The position numbers were made by a program, and so were the translations under genes. From the NCBI GenBank assembly GCA_044507525.1, contig JBIQJM010000039.1, positions 1 to 25,089 of the forward strand: a stretch of 25,089 bases of DNA, read 5' to 3'. This DNA comes from Zeimonas sp044507525 (GTDB lineage Bacteria; Pseudomonadota; Gammaproteobacteria; Burkholderiales; Burkholderiaceae_E). The stretch's first letter is position 1. Each line of letters begins with the position of its first letter. The notes under the pieces are model-generated. The model was given only the letters and a program-made list of their open reading frames with translations, made no database searches and was not told the origin of the DNA. Shown one piece after another: positions 7,173 to 14,904 of this stretch.

Positions 7173-8198
7173 ATGTCCGATCCGGACTGCCTCGGTCCGC
7201 GCCGCGCGGTACCCGCTTCCGAAGCGCAGGCGCGACTGCAGGTGCTCACCTGGCACGTGCACGGCAACTACCTGTACTACCTGAGCCAGGCGGCGCACGA
7301 CTTCCATCTCGTCACGCTGCCCGGGCATCCGCCGGGGCATGCGGGCCGCGTCGGCAGCCTTCCGTGGGGGACGAACGTGCACGAGGTCGCCGCCGACGAG
7401 ATCGCGCGGCGGCGTTTCGACTGCGTGCTGTACCAGTCGCGGCGGCACTGGGACGACGACCGCTTCCGCTGGCTCGACGAAGCGCAGCGCGCGCTGCCGG
7501 CGATCTATCTCGAGCACGACCCGCCGCAGCAGCATCCGACGGCGACGCGCCATCCGGCCGCGGACAGCGACGCGCACATCGTGCACGTCACGTCGTTCAA
7601 CGCGCTGATGTGGGACAACGGCAGCGCGCGCACGCGCGTCATCGAGCACGGCGTGCTCGTGCCCGAAGGCGTGCGCTATCGCGGCGAACGCGACGAGGGC
7701 ATCGTCGTCGTCAACCATCTGCGCGAACGCGGCCGGCGCCTCGGCGCCGACGTCTTCGAGCAGGTGCGTGCGCGCGTCGCGCTGACGCTGGTCGGCATGG
7801 GGTCGGAGACGATCGGCGGCGCGGGCGAGATCCCGAACCTGGAGCTGGCGGCCTTCGCAGCGCGCTTTCGCTTCTTCTTCAATCCGATCCGCTACACGAG
7901 CCTCGGCCTGTCGGTGCTCGAGGCGATGACGATCGGCCTGCCGATCGTCGCGCTCGCCACCACCGAGATGCCGACGGTGATCCGCAACGGCGTCAACGGC
8001 TACGCGGACACCGACGTCGATACGCTGGTCGACGTGATGCGCAGGCTGATCGACGACCCTGCGCTGGCGCGGCAATGGGGCGAGGCGGCGCGCGCCGATG
8101 CGCTCGCGCGCTTCTCGATCGAGCGCTTCGCGCGCGACTGGACCGCGTTCCTGTCGGAGGTGGTGCGCGAGGGCCGGGGAAGCGCGAAGCGCGCCTAG
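7173..8198 (+). CDS. GT4/GT1-like glycosyltransferase
   Basis: A 341-residue GT-B protein. The N-terminal half is divergent (WHVHGNYLYYLSQ...). The C-terminal half has the recognisable donor-site block GLSVLEAMTIGLPIVALATTEMPTVIRNGVNGY and a terminal helix with an RFSIERFARDW motif typical of GT4 enzymes. It is the last gene of the plus-strand glycan block, 16 bases after the second GT9 gene. The ATG at 7173 lacks a strong Shine-Dalgarno, so coupling to upstream translation is likely. Its stop TAG lies inside CCTAGG, which also carries the stop of the opposite-strand gene; the two genes overlap by 4 bases. Substrate unknown. Confidence 0.85.
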   Translation: MSDPDCLGPRRAVPASEAQARLQVLTWHVHGNYLYYLSQAAHDFHLVTLPGHPPGHAGRVGSLPWGTNVHEVAADEIARRRFDCVLYQSRRHWDDDRFRWLDEAQRALPAIYLEHDPPQQHPTATRHPAADSDAHIVHVTSFNALMWDNGSARTRVIEHGVLVPEGVRYRGERDEGIVVVNHLRERGRRLGADVFEQVRARVALTLVGMGSETIGGAGEIPNLELAAFAARFRFFFNPIRYTSLGLSVLEAMTIGLPIVALATTEMPTVIRNGVNGYADTDVDTLVDVMRRLIDDPALARQWGEAARADALARFSIERFARDWTAFLSEVVREGRGSAKRA

Positions 8199-9427
8199 GT
8201 CGCTTCGGCCGGGACCGCGCTCGCGATCAACGCCTGCCAGCCGGCGGCGTCGGCGGGCCAGCCGCGTTCGCCGTTCGCCTGCAGCGTGCGCAGGATCTGC
8301 CCGAGCTGCCAGGTCGGCGGCTGGCCGAGACCGGCCGGCCGCTCGCGCCAGATGCGGCGTACGACGTTGTCGTCGACCGCGAATCGCTGCGCGATCGCCT
8401 CGATCGTCGCGCGGTCCTGTCCGGCGTCGATCGCGCGCTTGAGCACCGCGGCCCAGAACAGGCTGTGCGCGCTGCGCTCGCGCGAAGCGATCCTGCGCAG
8501 CTCGAAGGTCGCCCGCGCACGCTGCGCGTCGCAGGCTGCGGCGTCGGGGAACGAAGGCTCGTCGTCGACGTCGCGCTCGGGCGGGCAGGCGTCGAGCGGC
8601 ACCAGCGCGTCGGCGAAGAAGTTCGCGAAGGAGGGCAGCCGCGCGAGCAGGTGCGCACGCGGCGCCGCGTGCCGCGGGTCGAGCCGAAGCCAGTTGTAGC
8701 AGCCCAGATGCACGCCCGCGCCGGTCCTCGAGAGCTTCGCGAGCGTGACCGGATCGAGCGCCGACTCGAGCACCGCACGCACGCGCGCGTCGATCGCATC
8801 CTCGCGCAGGTCGATCGAACGCAGCGCGCGTCCGTACAGCTCGACGTCGATGATCTCGTCGCGCAGCGCGGCGCGCAGGCTGGCGAGGAAATCCGGATGG
8901 CGTCCGGCGCGGTCGAACAGCGACGCCGGTGCCTGCGGCTCGATCCGATGCTCGCGGTCGAGATGACGCCCCCAGTCGGCGCGCCGCCGATCGAGCGTCG
9001 TCAGCATCTCGTCGGCGAGCGACGCGAAGAGCAGGTCGAGCGCGTCGTTGCCGGGACGGGCCGCGCCCGGCGCCACCTCGCTGCGCGCGAGCACGTCGAC
9101 GAGCAGCCGCAGCGTGCGGTCGGAGAGCAGCGCGCGAAAGTCGTAGACGAGCTGGTCGCGATCGACGCCGACGAAGCGAACGTTCAGGCCCCACGCCCTG
9201 GTGAGCTGCGTGAAGATCGGGTTCGTCATCAGCGACAGCCGCGACGCGAGCGGCAGCATGACGACGAACAGCCGCCAGTCGGAGGACGGATCGCGAAAGA
9301 CGATCGCCCGCGGACTGTTGGCGTAGCTGGCCGACAACTGCGCGAGCTCCGGGCCGGTGTTGCCCGCGTCCTGCAGTTCGCGGTCGATCGGGACCGCATC
9401 GACCGTGAGGAACTCGACGTCCTTCAA
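8195..9427 (-). CDS. Hypothetical protein, 410 residues, with possible C-terminal helix-turn-helix
   Basis: I do not recognise this protein. The frame is open and well coded. There is no signal peptide, long membrane segment or nucleotide-binding motif. The N-terminal ~110 residues alternate hydrophobic strands (AIVFRD, RLFVVMLPLASRLSL, VRFVGVDRDQLVYDF) and look like an alpha/beta domain; the rest is mainly helical. Near the C-terminus ATIEAIAQRFAVDDNVVRRIWR has the spacing of a helix-turn-helix. The longest start is TTG at 9427, without an obvious Shine-Dalgarno; the first in-frame ATG is about 55 codons in and would cut the first domain. It lies 15 bases after a 58-residue membrane protein gene in the same frame and probably shares its transcript. 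It converges on the glycan block with a 4-base overlap. Confidence 0.72.
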   Translation of the reverse strand: MKDVEFLTVDAVPIDRELQDAGNTGPELAQLSASYANSPRAIVFRDPSSDWRLFVVMLPLASRLSLMTNPIFTQLTRAWGLNVRFVGVDRDQLVYDFRALLSDRTLRLLVDVLARSEVAPGAARPGNDALDLLFASLADEMLTTLDRRRADWGRHLDREHRIEPQAPASLFDRAGRHPDFLASLRAALRDEIIDVELYGRALRSIDLREDAIDARVRAVLESALDPVTLAKLSRTGAGVHLGCYNWLRLDPRHAAPRAHLLARLPSFANFFADALVPLDACPPERDVDDEPSFPDAAACDAQRARATFELRRIASRERSAHSLFWAAVLKRAIDAGQDRATIEAIAQRFAVDDNVVRRIWRERPAGLGQPPTWQLGQILRTLQANGERGWPADAAGWQALIASAVPAEAT

Positions 9428-9442
9428 GACGGGAAAGCCGCG

Positions 9443-9619
9443 CTAGTCGGCCTGCTTGGCGAGGAAGAGCAGCCCGCCGCCGAACAGCAGCAGTGCGGTG
9501 GCCATCAGCATGCGGGCGAGCGAGCCGCGCCACAGCGCTTCGGCTGCGAACAGGGCACCCGCGGTGAGCACGATGCGTGCGGTACCGGCGGTGCGCTGCG
9601 CGGGACTCAGGCGGGTCAT
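9443..9619 (-). CDS. Small membrane protein, 58 residues
   Basis: A short ORF running from ATG (complement of 9617-9619) to TAG (complement of 9443-9445). It begins MTRLSPAQRTAG, then has two hydrophobic stretches, about residues 15-28 (IVLTAGALFAAEAL) and 36-53 (ARMLMATALLLFGGGLLF), separated by WRGSL, and ends in AKQAD. This fits a two-helix inner-membrane protein. It starts 10 bases after the stop of the FAH-family hydratase and ends 15 bases before the 410-residue gene, filling what would otherwise be a 200-base gap, and codon choice matches its neighbours. There is no strong Shine-Dalgarno, so coupling is likely. Function unknown. Confidence 0.65.
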   Translation of the reverse strand: MTRLSPAQRTAGTARIVLTAGALFAAEALWRGSLARMLMATALLLFGGGLLFLAKQAD

Positions 9620-9628
9620 GTCGGTAAT

Positions 9629-10510
9629 CTACCGCAGAACCGATGGCGATGTTCGGGATCCATCGACCACGCGGATCGAGAGTCCGGGCAGTTCCGCACC
9701 TTCGACGCGGCTCGTCCAGTGCTGGCCGACGAGCAGCGGTTGCGCGTCGGTGAGCGTGCCCGAGGAGATGAGCGCGCCGGCCGGGATCGAATGCCCGCGC
9801 AAGGCCATCTCGCGTGCGAGGTGAGCGATCGCATGCAGCGGACCGTCGAGTGCGTCGCGCCCGTGCCCGCGCGCCACCGGCTCGCCGTCGCAATGCAGTT
9901 GCACTTCGAGCCGCGCGAGGCGATCGAGTGCGGCAGCGGCGTCCCTGCCGAGCGACGACAGCGGTCTGCGCGGACCGATCACGAGGGCGGCGTGCAGGCT
10001 CTGCGCGGCGACGGCTTCGGCGGCGGTGAAGCGCCAGTCGGGATAGGGGCACTGCACGATCTCGAAACCATGCGCGTACCAATCGGCGACCTCGAAGACC
10101 GCCTGCGGCGTGTGCGCGCGCGGCGTGGCGCGCAGGCCGACGACGATCTCGGGTTCGAGCCGCGGCTGCACGAAGCGCGAGAGATCGATCTCCAGGGGAT
10201 CGCTGGCGGTGCCCCGGCCGCCCTCGTCGACCACGCGTACCGTCGTGTTCCAGACCGGGCCCCAGATGGGATGGAAGACGCCGTACAGCGGCCAGATCGA
10301 GCGGTTCGTGAAGCCGATCTTGTATCCCACCGGACGCTCGCCGCGCGCGATGCGGGCGACCTCGATGCCGGTCTGCAGCGTTTCGGCGCGAGCGAGGTCG
10401 CGCAGCGGCAGGTAGGCGCCGCGCTCCAGCACGCGCGCGCGGTCGCTGGCGTCGAGCAGGAGTTCCGACGACAGTTCGACGGGCGAGGGCTTGCTGGGGT
10501 CGGGCGGCAC
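9629..10510 (-). CDS. FAH-superfamily 2-keto-4-pentenoate hydratase-like protein
   Basis: A 293-residue protein of the fumarylacetoacetate hydrolase superfamily, hydratase branch (2-keto-4-pentenoate hydratase / 2-oxohepta-3-enedioate hydratase, MhpD/DmpE-like). Diagnostic segments are GYKIGFTN, PEIVVGL (metal-binding acidic residues), GFEIVQCPYPDW and the late ALISSGTLTDAQPL. Such enzymes add water to unsaturated 2-keto acids from aromatic meta-cleavage using a divalent metal. No other catabolic genes flank it, so it may serve a housekeeping or orphan role. The start is GTG at 10510 (complement of 10508-10510); the N-terminal ~15 residues are proline-rich and probably disordered. It leads the minus-strand set of hydratase, 58-residue protein and 410-residue protein, divergent from the TSUP permease. 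Confidence 0.85.
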   Translation of the reverse strand: MPPDPSKPSPVELSSELLLDASDRARVLERGAYLPLRDLARAETLQTGIEVARIARGERPVGYKIGFTNRSIWPLYGVFHPIWGPVWNTTVRVVDEGGRGTASDPLEIDLSRFVQPRLEPEIVVGLRATPRAHTPQAVFEVADWYAHGFEIVQCPYPDWRFTAAEAVAAQSLHAALVIGPRRPLSSLGRDAAAALDRLARLEVQLHCDGEPVARGHGRDALDGPLHAIAHLAREMALRGHSIPAGALISSGTLTDAQPLLVGQHWTSRVEGAELPGLSIRVVDGSRTSPSVLR

Positions 10511-10698
10511 GGCGTCGGCGACGGAGTTCGAATCAGTCTACCGGCTGCAGTGTCGTTGTACGAGCCACGATGCCGACGAGGCGGTCGTGCAGCGTGTCGT
10601 GGGATCTCGCGGGAAGCGGTGCGATGCGACACTGGGCGCCGCCGGGCCGTTCCCTGCGCGGCCGGCTCTAGAATGCGCGCACAGCGAGGTACCGATCC
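10511..10698. promoter_or_regulatory. Divergent intergenic region between hydratase and TSUP permease
   Basis: These 188 bases separate two divergent genes and should hold both promoters. On the plus strand TAGAAT at 10669-10674 is a good -10 hexamer; the predicted transcription start (about 10681) falls just before AGCGAGGT (10683-10690), the likely ribosome-binding site of the permease. No good -35 was found at the right distance. On the minus strand TAGACT (complement of 10535-10540) is a weaker -10 candidate for the hydratase. No operator palindrome stands out. Confidence 0.4.
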
Positions 10699-11499
10699 CT
10701 GACCGTCATCGAGATTCTGCTCGTCGCGATCGCCGGCTTTCTCGCCGGGGCGGTGAACTCGGTCGCCGGCGGAGGCACCTTCTTCTCGTTCCCGGCGCTG
10801 CTGGCGGTGGGCGTTCCGCCGGTGATCGCCAACGCGAGCAACGCCGTTGCGCTGTGGCCCGGCAGCCTGGCGGGCGCGTGGGCCTTCCGGCGCGAACTGC
10901 GCCGCTTCTCGGCCGCGCTGCCGGCGCTGTCGGTCCTCGCGTTCGTCGGCGGCATCGCCGGTGGGCTGCTGCTGCTGCGCACTCCCGATGCGCGCTTCGC
11001 CGTGCTGATCCCCTGGCTGCTGCTGCTGGCGACGCTGCTCTTCGCGTTCAGCGGCCCGCTGTCGGGCGGCATCCGCCGGCTGCTGCGCCGGGCGCAGGAG
11101 CGGCAACGGGATCCCCGGCCGGGGCACCCGCGTCGCTTCGGCCTCGGCGGCTACCTGTTCCAGGGGGTGGTCTCGATCTACGGCGGCTTCTTCGGTGCCG
11201 GCATGGGCATCCTGATGATCGCGTCGCTGGCGATCCAGGGCTTCGAGGACCTGCACGAGATCAACGCGCTGAAGAACTGGCTCTCGGCGGTGATCTACAG
11301 CGTGGCGGTCGCCACCTTCGTCCTTGCCGACGCCGTCTCGTGGCCGCACACGCTGGTGATGGTCACGACGGCGACGGCCGGCGGTTATGCGGGCGCGGCC
11401 TGGGCGCGCCGGATCCCGGCGCTGTGGCTGCGGCGTTTCATCATCGGCTTCGGCGGGCTGCTCAGCGCCTGGTATTTCCGCGAGAATTTCCTGCGCTGA
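10699..11499 (+). CDS. TSUP-family (TauE/SafE) membrane permease, apparent CTG start
   Basis: A 266-residue polytopic protein with about eight membrane helices. The two-repeat TSUP architecture is clear: an N-terminal AGFLAGAVNSVAGGGTFFSFPALL and a central FQGVVSIYGGFFGAGMGILMI, the paired glycine-rich motifs of sulfite/organosulfonate exporters. Substrate cannot be assigned. Start choice is unusual. GTG 10753 cuts into the first conserved helix, whereas the frame stays open to a TAG at 10669-10671. Between them the only near-cognate codon with a ribosome-binding site is CTG 10699, preceded by GCGAGG with 9-base spacing; it gives TVIEILLVAIAGFLAG, a normal first helix. An error in the assembly is the main alternative. 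Confidence 0.85.
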   Translation: MTVIEILLVAIAGFLAGAVNSVAGGGTFFSFPALLAVGVPPVIANASNAVALWPGSLAGAWAFRRELRRFSAALPALSVLAFVGGIAGGLLLLRTPDARFAVLIPWLLLLATLLFAFSGPLSGGIRRLLRRAQERQRDPRPGHPRRFGLGGYLFQGVVSIYGGFFGAGMGILMIASLAIQGFEDLHEINALKNWLSAVIYSVAVATFVLADAVSWPHTLVMVTTATAGGYAGAAWARRIPALWLRRFIIGFGGLLSAWYFRENFLR

Positions 11500-11794
11500 A
11501 GCGCCGCGCCGAGCGCCGTGCGGACGCCTGCGCGCTGCGTCGTGCCGGCCTGCGGCGTCCTTCGGCCCGCCGGGCCTCGGTGTACACTCGGGAAACCCCG
11601 ATCGCGCCGGGACTTCGCCTCGTGAGCACGCCGAGGCCGATGGAGTCCCGGCTGCTGCCATTGCGGCTCCGCGGAGCCGATTTGTCGAGACGACCGAGAC
11701 GAATTTTCATCGCGTTCCGTCGCGCGCCGGTACGGAACGCCGCGTGGTTCGATCCACGCCGAAGAACACGGAATCTCATCACGGAGGTTGGTCC
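11500..11794 (+). promoter_or_regulatory. pckG upstream/leader region with promoter candidate and two hairpins
   Basis: These 295 bases precede pckG. A -10-like TACACT lies at 11583-11588, with a poor -35 candidate TTCGGC at 11561-11566 (spacing 16). Downstream come two strong inverted repeats: a perfect 16-base palindrome CGGCTCCGCGGAGCCG at 11664-11679, and a 9-base perfect stem GCGTTCCGT/ACGGAACGC at 11712-11720 and 11732-11740 with an 11-base loop. The ribosome-binding site GGAGG is at 11784-11788. If the promoter is right, the mRNA leader is about 200 bases and both structures lie in it; alternatively they are regulator-binding sites. Confidence 0.4.
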
Positions 11795-13735
11795 ATGTCT
11801 CAGGTTCGCGCCGAAGCGCAGTCGAATCGAACGTCGCGCAACGGCTCCGCAGTCGCTGCCGACGTCGCCCCCTCGGATCCCGAAGCCCTGCGCGCGCGGC
11901 TCGGCGCCCCGGAGTGGATGCGCAACCGGCCGCTGCTCGAGTGGGTCGGCCGGATCGTCGATCTCGCGAAGCCCGACCGGGTCTGGTGGTGCGACGGTTC
12001 GCAGGCGGAATACGACCGCCTCTGTGACGCGATGGTCGAGGCCGGCACGCTGCGCAGGCTGAATCCGCAGAAGCGCCCCAATTCCTTCCTCGCGCTTTCC
12101 GACCCGAGCGACGTCGCTCGCGTGGAAGACCGCACCTTCATCTGCAGCGACGAGCGCGACGACGCCGGGCCGACGAACAACTGGATCGCGCCGGCCGAGA
12201 TGCGCGAGACGCTCGAGCGGCTGTTCGACGGCTGCATGCGCGGGCGCACGCTGTACGTCATTCCGTTCTCGATGGGGCCGCTGGGCAGCCACATCTCGCA
12301 CATCGGCGTCGAGCTCACCGACAGCCCCTACGTCGTCGCCAGCATGCGCGTGATGACCCGCATCGGCCGCGACGTCGCGGATCTGCTGGGTGAGGACGGC
12401 AGCTTCGTCCCCTGCGTGCACTCGGTCGGTGCGCCGCTCGCGCCTGGACAGGCCGACGTGCCCTGGCCCTGCAACGACACCAAGTACATCGTGCATTTCC
12501 CGCAGACGCGGGAAATCTGGTCCTACGGGTCGGGCTACGGCGGCAACGCGCTGCTGGGCAAGAAGTGCTTCGCCTTGCGCATCGCGTCGAACATGGGGCG
12601 ACAGGACGCCGAGCGCGGCGGCGCGGGCTGGCTCGCCGAGCACATGCTGATCCTCGCGGTCACTTCGCCCGAAGGCAAGCGCTATCACGTCGCCGCCGCG
12701 TTCCCGTCGGCCTGCGGCAAGACGAACTTCGCGATGCTGATCCCGCCGAAAGGCTTCGACGGCTGGAAGGTGTCGACCATCGGCGACGACATCGCGTGGA
12801 TCAAGCCGCACAGCGACGGCCGGCTGTACGCGATCAACCCCGAAGCGGGCTTCTTCGGCGTCGCGCCGGGGACGAGCGAGAAGACGAATCCGAACTGCGT
12901 GGCGACGCTGCGCGAGAACACGATCTTCACCAACGTCGCGCTCACCGACGACGGCGATGTCTGGTGGGAGGGCCTGTCGGAGCCGCCCGCGCACCTGATC
13001 GACTGGCGCGGCAACGACTGGACGCCGGCCGACGGCAAGGCCGGCCGCAAGGCGGCGCATCCCAACTCGCGGTTCACCGTCGCGGCGGCGCAGTGCCCGT
13101 CGATCGATCCGAACTGGGACAGCGTCGACGGCGTTCCCATCGACGCGTTCATCTTCGGCGGCCGGCGCTCGACCACCGTGCCGCTGGTGACGCAGGCGCG
13201 CGACTGGACCGAAGGCGTCTACATGGCGGCGACGATGGGTTCGGAGACCACTGCCGCGCAGGCGGGCGCCACCGGCATCGTGCGGCGCGATCCCTTCGCG
13301 ATGCTGCCCTTCTGCGGCTATCACATGGGCGACTATTTCGGCCATTGGCTCGCGCTCGGCGCACGGCTGCAAGCGAGCGGCGCGAAGCTGCCCGGCATCT
13401 TCTGCGTCAACTGGTTCCGCACCGACGAGAACGGCAAGTTCGTCTGGCCGGGTTTCGGCGAGAACATGCGCGTGCTCAAGTGGATGATCGACCGCATCGA
13501 AGGCCGATCGGGCGGCTTCGAGCACGTGTTCGGCACGAGCCCGCGCTTCGAGGACCTGCACTGGGACGGCCTTTCGTTCTCCCGCGAGGCGTACGAGCGC
13601 ATCACCTCGATCGACCGCGGCGCGTGGCAGAAGGAATTCCAGCTGCACGGCGAGCTCTTCGAGCGGCTCGCGGCGCGCCTGCCGCAGGCGCTCGCACAGA
13701 CGAAGGCGCGCTTCGAGGCTCGACTGGCCGACTGA
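11795..13735 (+). CDS. pckG: Phosphoenolpyruvate carboxykinase (GTP)
   Basis: A 646-residue GTP-dependent PEPCK, which converts oxaloacetate plus GTP to phosphoenolpyruvate, CO2 and GDP, the entry step of gluconeogenesis. Family motifs are visible in order: RVEDRTFICSDERDDAGPTNNW, YVIPFSMGPLGSHISHIGVE, GGNALLGKKCFALRIAS, the P-loop FPSACGKTNFAML with the reactive cysteine of GTP-type enzymes, the metal-binding GDDIAWI, NPEAGFFGVAPGT, GGRRSTTVPLV and NWFRTDENGKF. About 25-30 poorly conserved residues lie before the first motif, making it slightly longer than many family members. The start at ATG 11795 has a GGAGG ribosome-binding site. It is transcribed toward pdxA, with a hairpin between the two. 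Confidence 0.97.
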   Translation: MSQVRAEAQSNRTSRNGSAVAADVAPSDPEALRARLGAPEWMRNRPLLEWVGRIVDLAKPDRVWWCDGSQAEYDRLCDAMVEAGTLRRLNPQKRPNSFLALSDPSDVARVEDRTFICSDERDDAGPTNNWIAPAEMRETLERLFDGCMRGRTLYVIPFSMGPLGSHISHIGVELTDSPYVVASMRVMTRIGRDVADLLGEDGSFVPCVHSVGAPLAPGQADVPWPCNDTKYIVHFPQTREIWSYGSGYGGNALLGKKCFALRIASNMGRQDAERGGAGWLAEHMLILAVTSPEGKRYHVAAAFPSACGKTNFAMLIPPKGFDGWKVSTIGDDIAWIKPHSDGRLYAINPEAGFFGVAPGTSEKTNPNCVATLRENTIFTNVALTDDGDVWWEGLSEPPAHLIDWRGNDWTPADGKAGRKAAHPNSRFTVAAAQCPSIDPNWDSVDGVPIDAFIFGGRRSTTVPLVTQARDWTEGVYMAATMGSETTAAQAGATGIVRRDPFAMLPFCGYHMGDYFGHWLALGARLQASGAKLPGIFCVNWFRTDENGKFVWPGFGENMRVLKWMIDRIEGRSGGFEHVFGTSPRFEDLHWDGLSFSREAYERITSIDRGAWQKEFQLHGELFERLAARLPQALAQTKARFEARLAD

Positions 13736-13741
13736 GGCGCC

Positions 13742-13771
13742 GGCGCTCGCTTCGCTACGGAAGCGGGCGCC
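13742..13771. terminator. Candidate bidirectional terminator between pckG and pdxA
   Basis: A 12-base-pair stem (13742-13753 with 13760-13771, one U-G wobble) and a 6-base loop GCTACG lie in the 44-base gap between the convergent pckG and pdxA stop codons. There is no clear U-run on either side, as is common in GC-rich genomes, so rho-independent strength is uncertain. Confidence 0.5.
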
Positions 13772-13779
13772 TACTTGCG

Positions 13780-14799
13780 TCACGAACCCGGGACGACGGA
13801 TGCCACCGAGAGCGCGGCCGCCTGGCGGATCGCCGCTTGCAAGCTGCCCGGGTCGGCCAGGCCGCGGCCTTCGGGCCCGGGCCGGCCGGCCAGATCGAAG
13901 GCGGTGCCGTGGTCCGGGCTGGTCCGCACGAAGGGCAGGCCGAGCGTGACGTTCACGCCGTCGTCGATGCCGAGATACTTCACCGGGATCAGCCCCTGGT
14001 CGTGATACATCGCGACCACCAGGTCGAATTCGCGGAAGCCGCGTGCCCGCATGAAGACTGTATCAGGCGCGAAGGGACCGCTCACTTCGATGCCGGCGGC
14101 CCGCGCCTCGGCGACTGCCGGCGCGATGATCTCGATCTCTTCCCGGCCGAAGAGGCCGCCTTCGCCGGCATGCGGGTTCAGCCCCGCGACGGCGATGCGC
14201 GGCCGCACGAGGCCGGCGCGGTGCATCGCCGCATCGGCGATCTCGATCGTGCGCAACACGCCGCCGCGGTCGAGCCGCTCGATCGATTCGCGCAAGGCGA
14301 CGTGTATCGACACCAGGACGGTGCGCAGCTCCGGGTTCGCCAGCATCATCCGCACGTCGACGCCGCCGGCGAGCTCGGCGAGCAGCTCGGTGTGGCCCGG
14401 GAAGCGGTGCCCCGCCGCGTGCATCGCCTCCTTCGCGATCGGCGCGGTGACGATCGCGCGCAGCTCGCCGCGCAGGGCGAGCTCGGCGGCACGCACGATG
14501 CAACGATAGGCGGCATCGCCCGCGCGCGCGTCGATGCGACCGACCGCGAGCGAATCGGGAAGCGCGACGACGTCCTCGACCTGCGCGGGCATCGGAAGCG
14601 ACAGGCGCGCGGCTTCGCGGGCGAGCCAGCGCGCATCGCCCACCACGCGCAGCACCACGCCGGGCGGCGGATCGGCGCAGGCCTTCAGGACGATCTCGGG
14701 CCCGATGCCGCAGGCGTCGCCCATCGTGATCGCGATCGGCAGCGCCGGCGGCGCGAGGCCCGGAGGAGCCGCGGGCGCGCTCGAGGGGACGGAAGACAT
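13780..14799 (-). CDS. pdxA: 4-hydroxythreonine-4-phosphate dehydrogenase
   Basis: A 339-residue PdxA-family enzyme, which oxidises 4-phosphohydroxy-L-threonine in the DXP-dependent pathway to pyridoxal phosphate. Conserved elements are ITMGDACGIGPEI, AIVTAPIAKEAM, FPGHTELLAEL (metal histidine), VSIHVALRESI (metal histidine), GLNPHAGEGGLFGREE and VAMYHDQGLIPVKYLG (third metal histidine). The usual GDPAGIGPE is GDACGIGPE here, a mild deviation. The ATG (complement of 14797-14799) has about 20 non-conserved Ala/Pro-rich residues before the first strand and no Shine-Dalgarno; TAGAAT sits only 7 bases upstream, so the mRNA may be leaderless. The usual partner genes (surA, ksgA) are not adjacent. 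A PdxA2-type role in acid metabolism cannot be excluded. Confidence 0.93.
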   Translation of the reverse strand: MSSVPSSAPAAPPGLAPPALPIAITMGDACGIGPEIVLKACADPPPGVVLRVVGDARWLAREAARLSLPMPAQVEDVVALPDSLAVGRIDARAGDAAYRCIVRAAELALRGELRAIVTAPIAKEAMHAAGHRFPGHTELLAELAGGVDVRMMLANPELRTVLVSIHVALRESIERLDRGGVLRTIEIADAAMHRAGLVRPRIAVAGLNPHAGEGGLFGREEIEIIAPAVAEARAAGIEVSGPFAPDTVFMRARGFREFDLVVAMYHDQGLIPVKYLGIDDGVNVTLGLPFVRTSPDHGTAFDLAGRPGPEGRGLADPGSLQAAIRQAAALSVASVVPGS

Positions 14800-14904
14800 C
14801 GTGCCGATTCTACGGCCGCGACGGCGGGCCGGATATCGGGCCGCGGCTTAGACTTGTGCGTCGGCACAGCCGCCGAACCGTGCAGACGGCGAAGGAGAGC
14901 CACC

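Noticed and set aside
13523..13528. Other CACGTG cores (also 3327-3332, 7254-7259, 16360-16365) as extra parS sites
   Set aside because: All lie inside coding sequence and lack the TGTT/AACA arms; only the sites at 18028 and 21899 match the full consensus.
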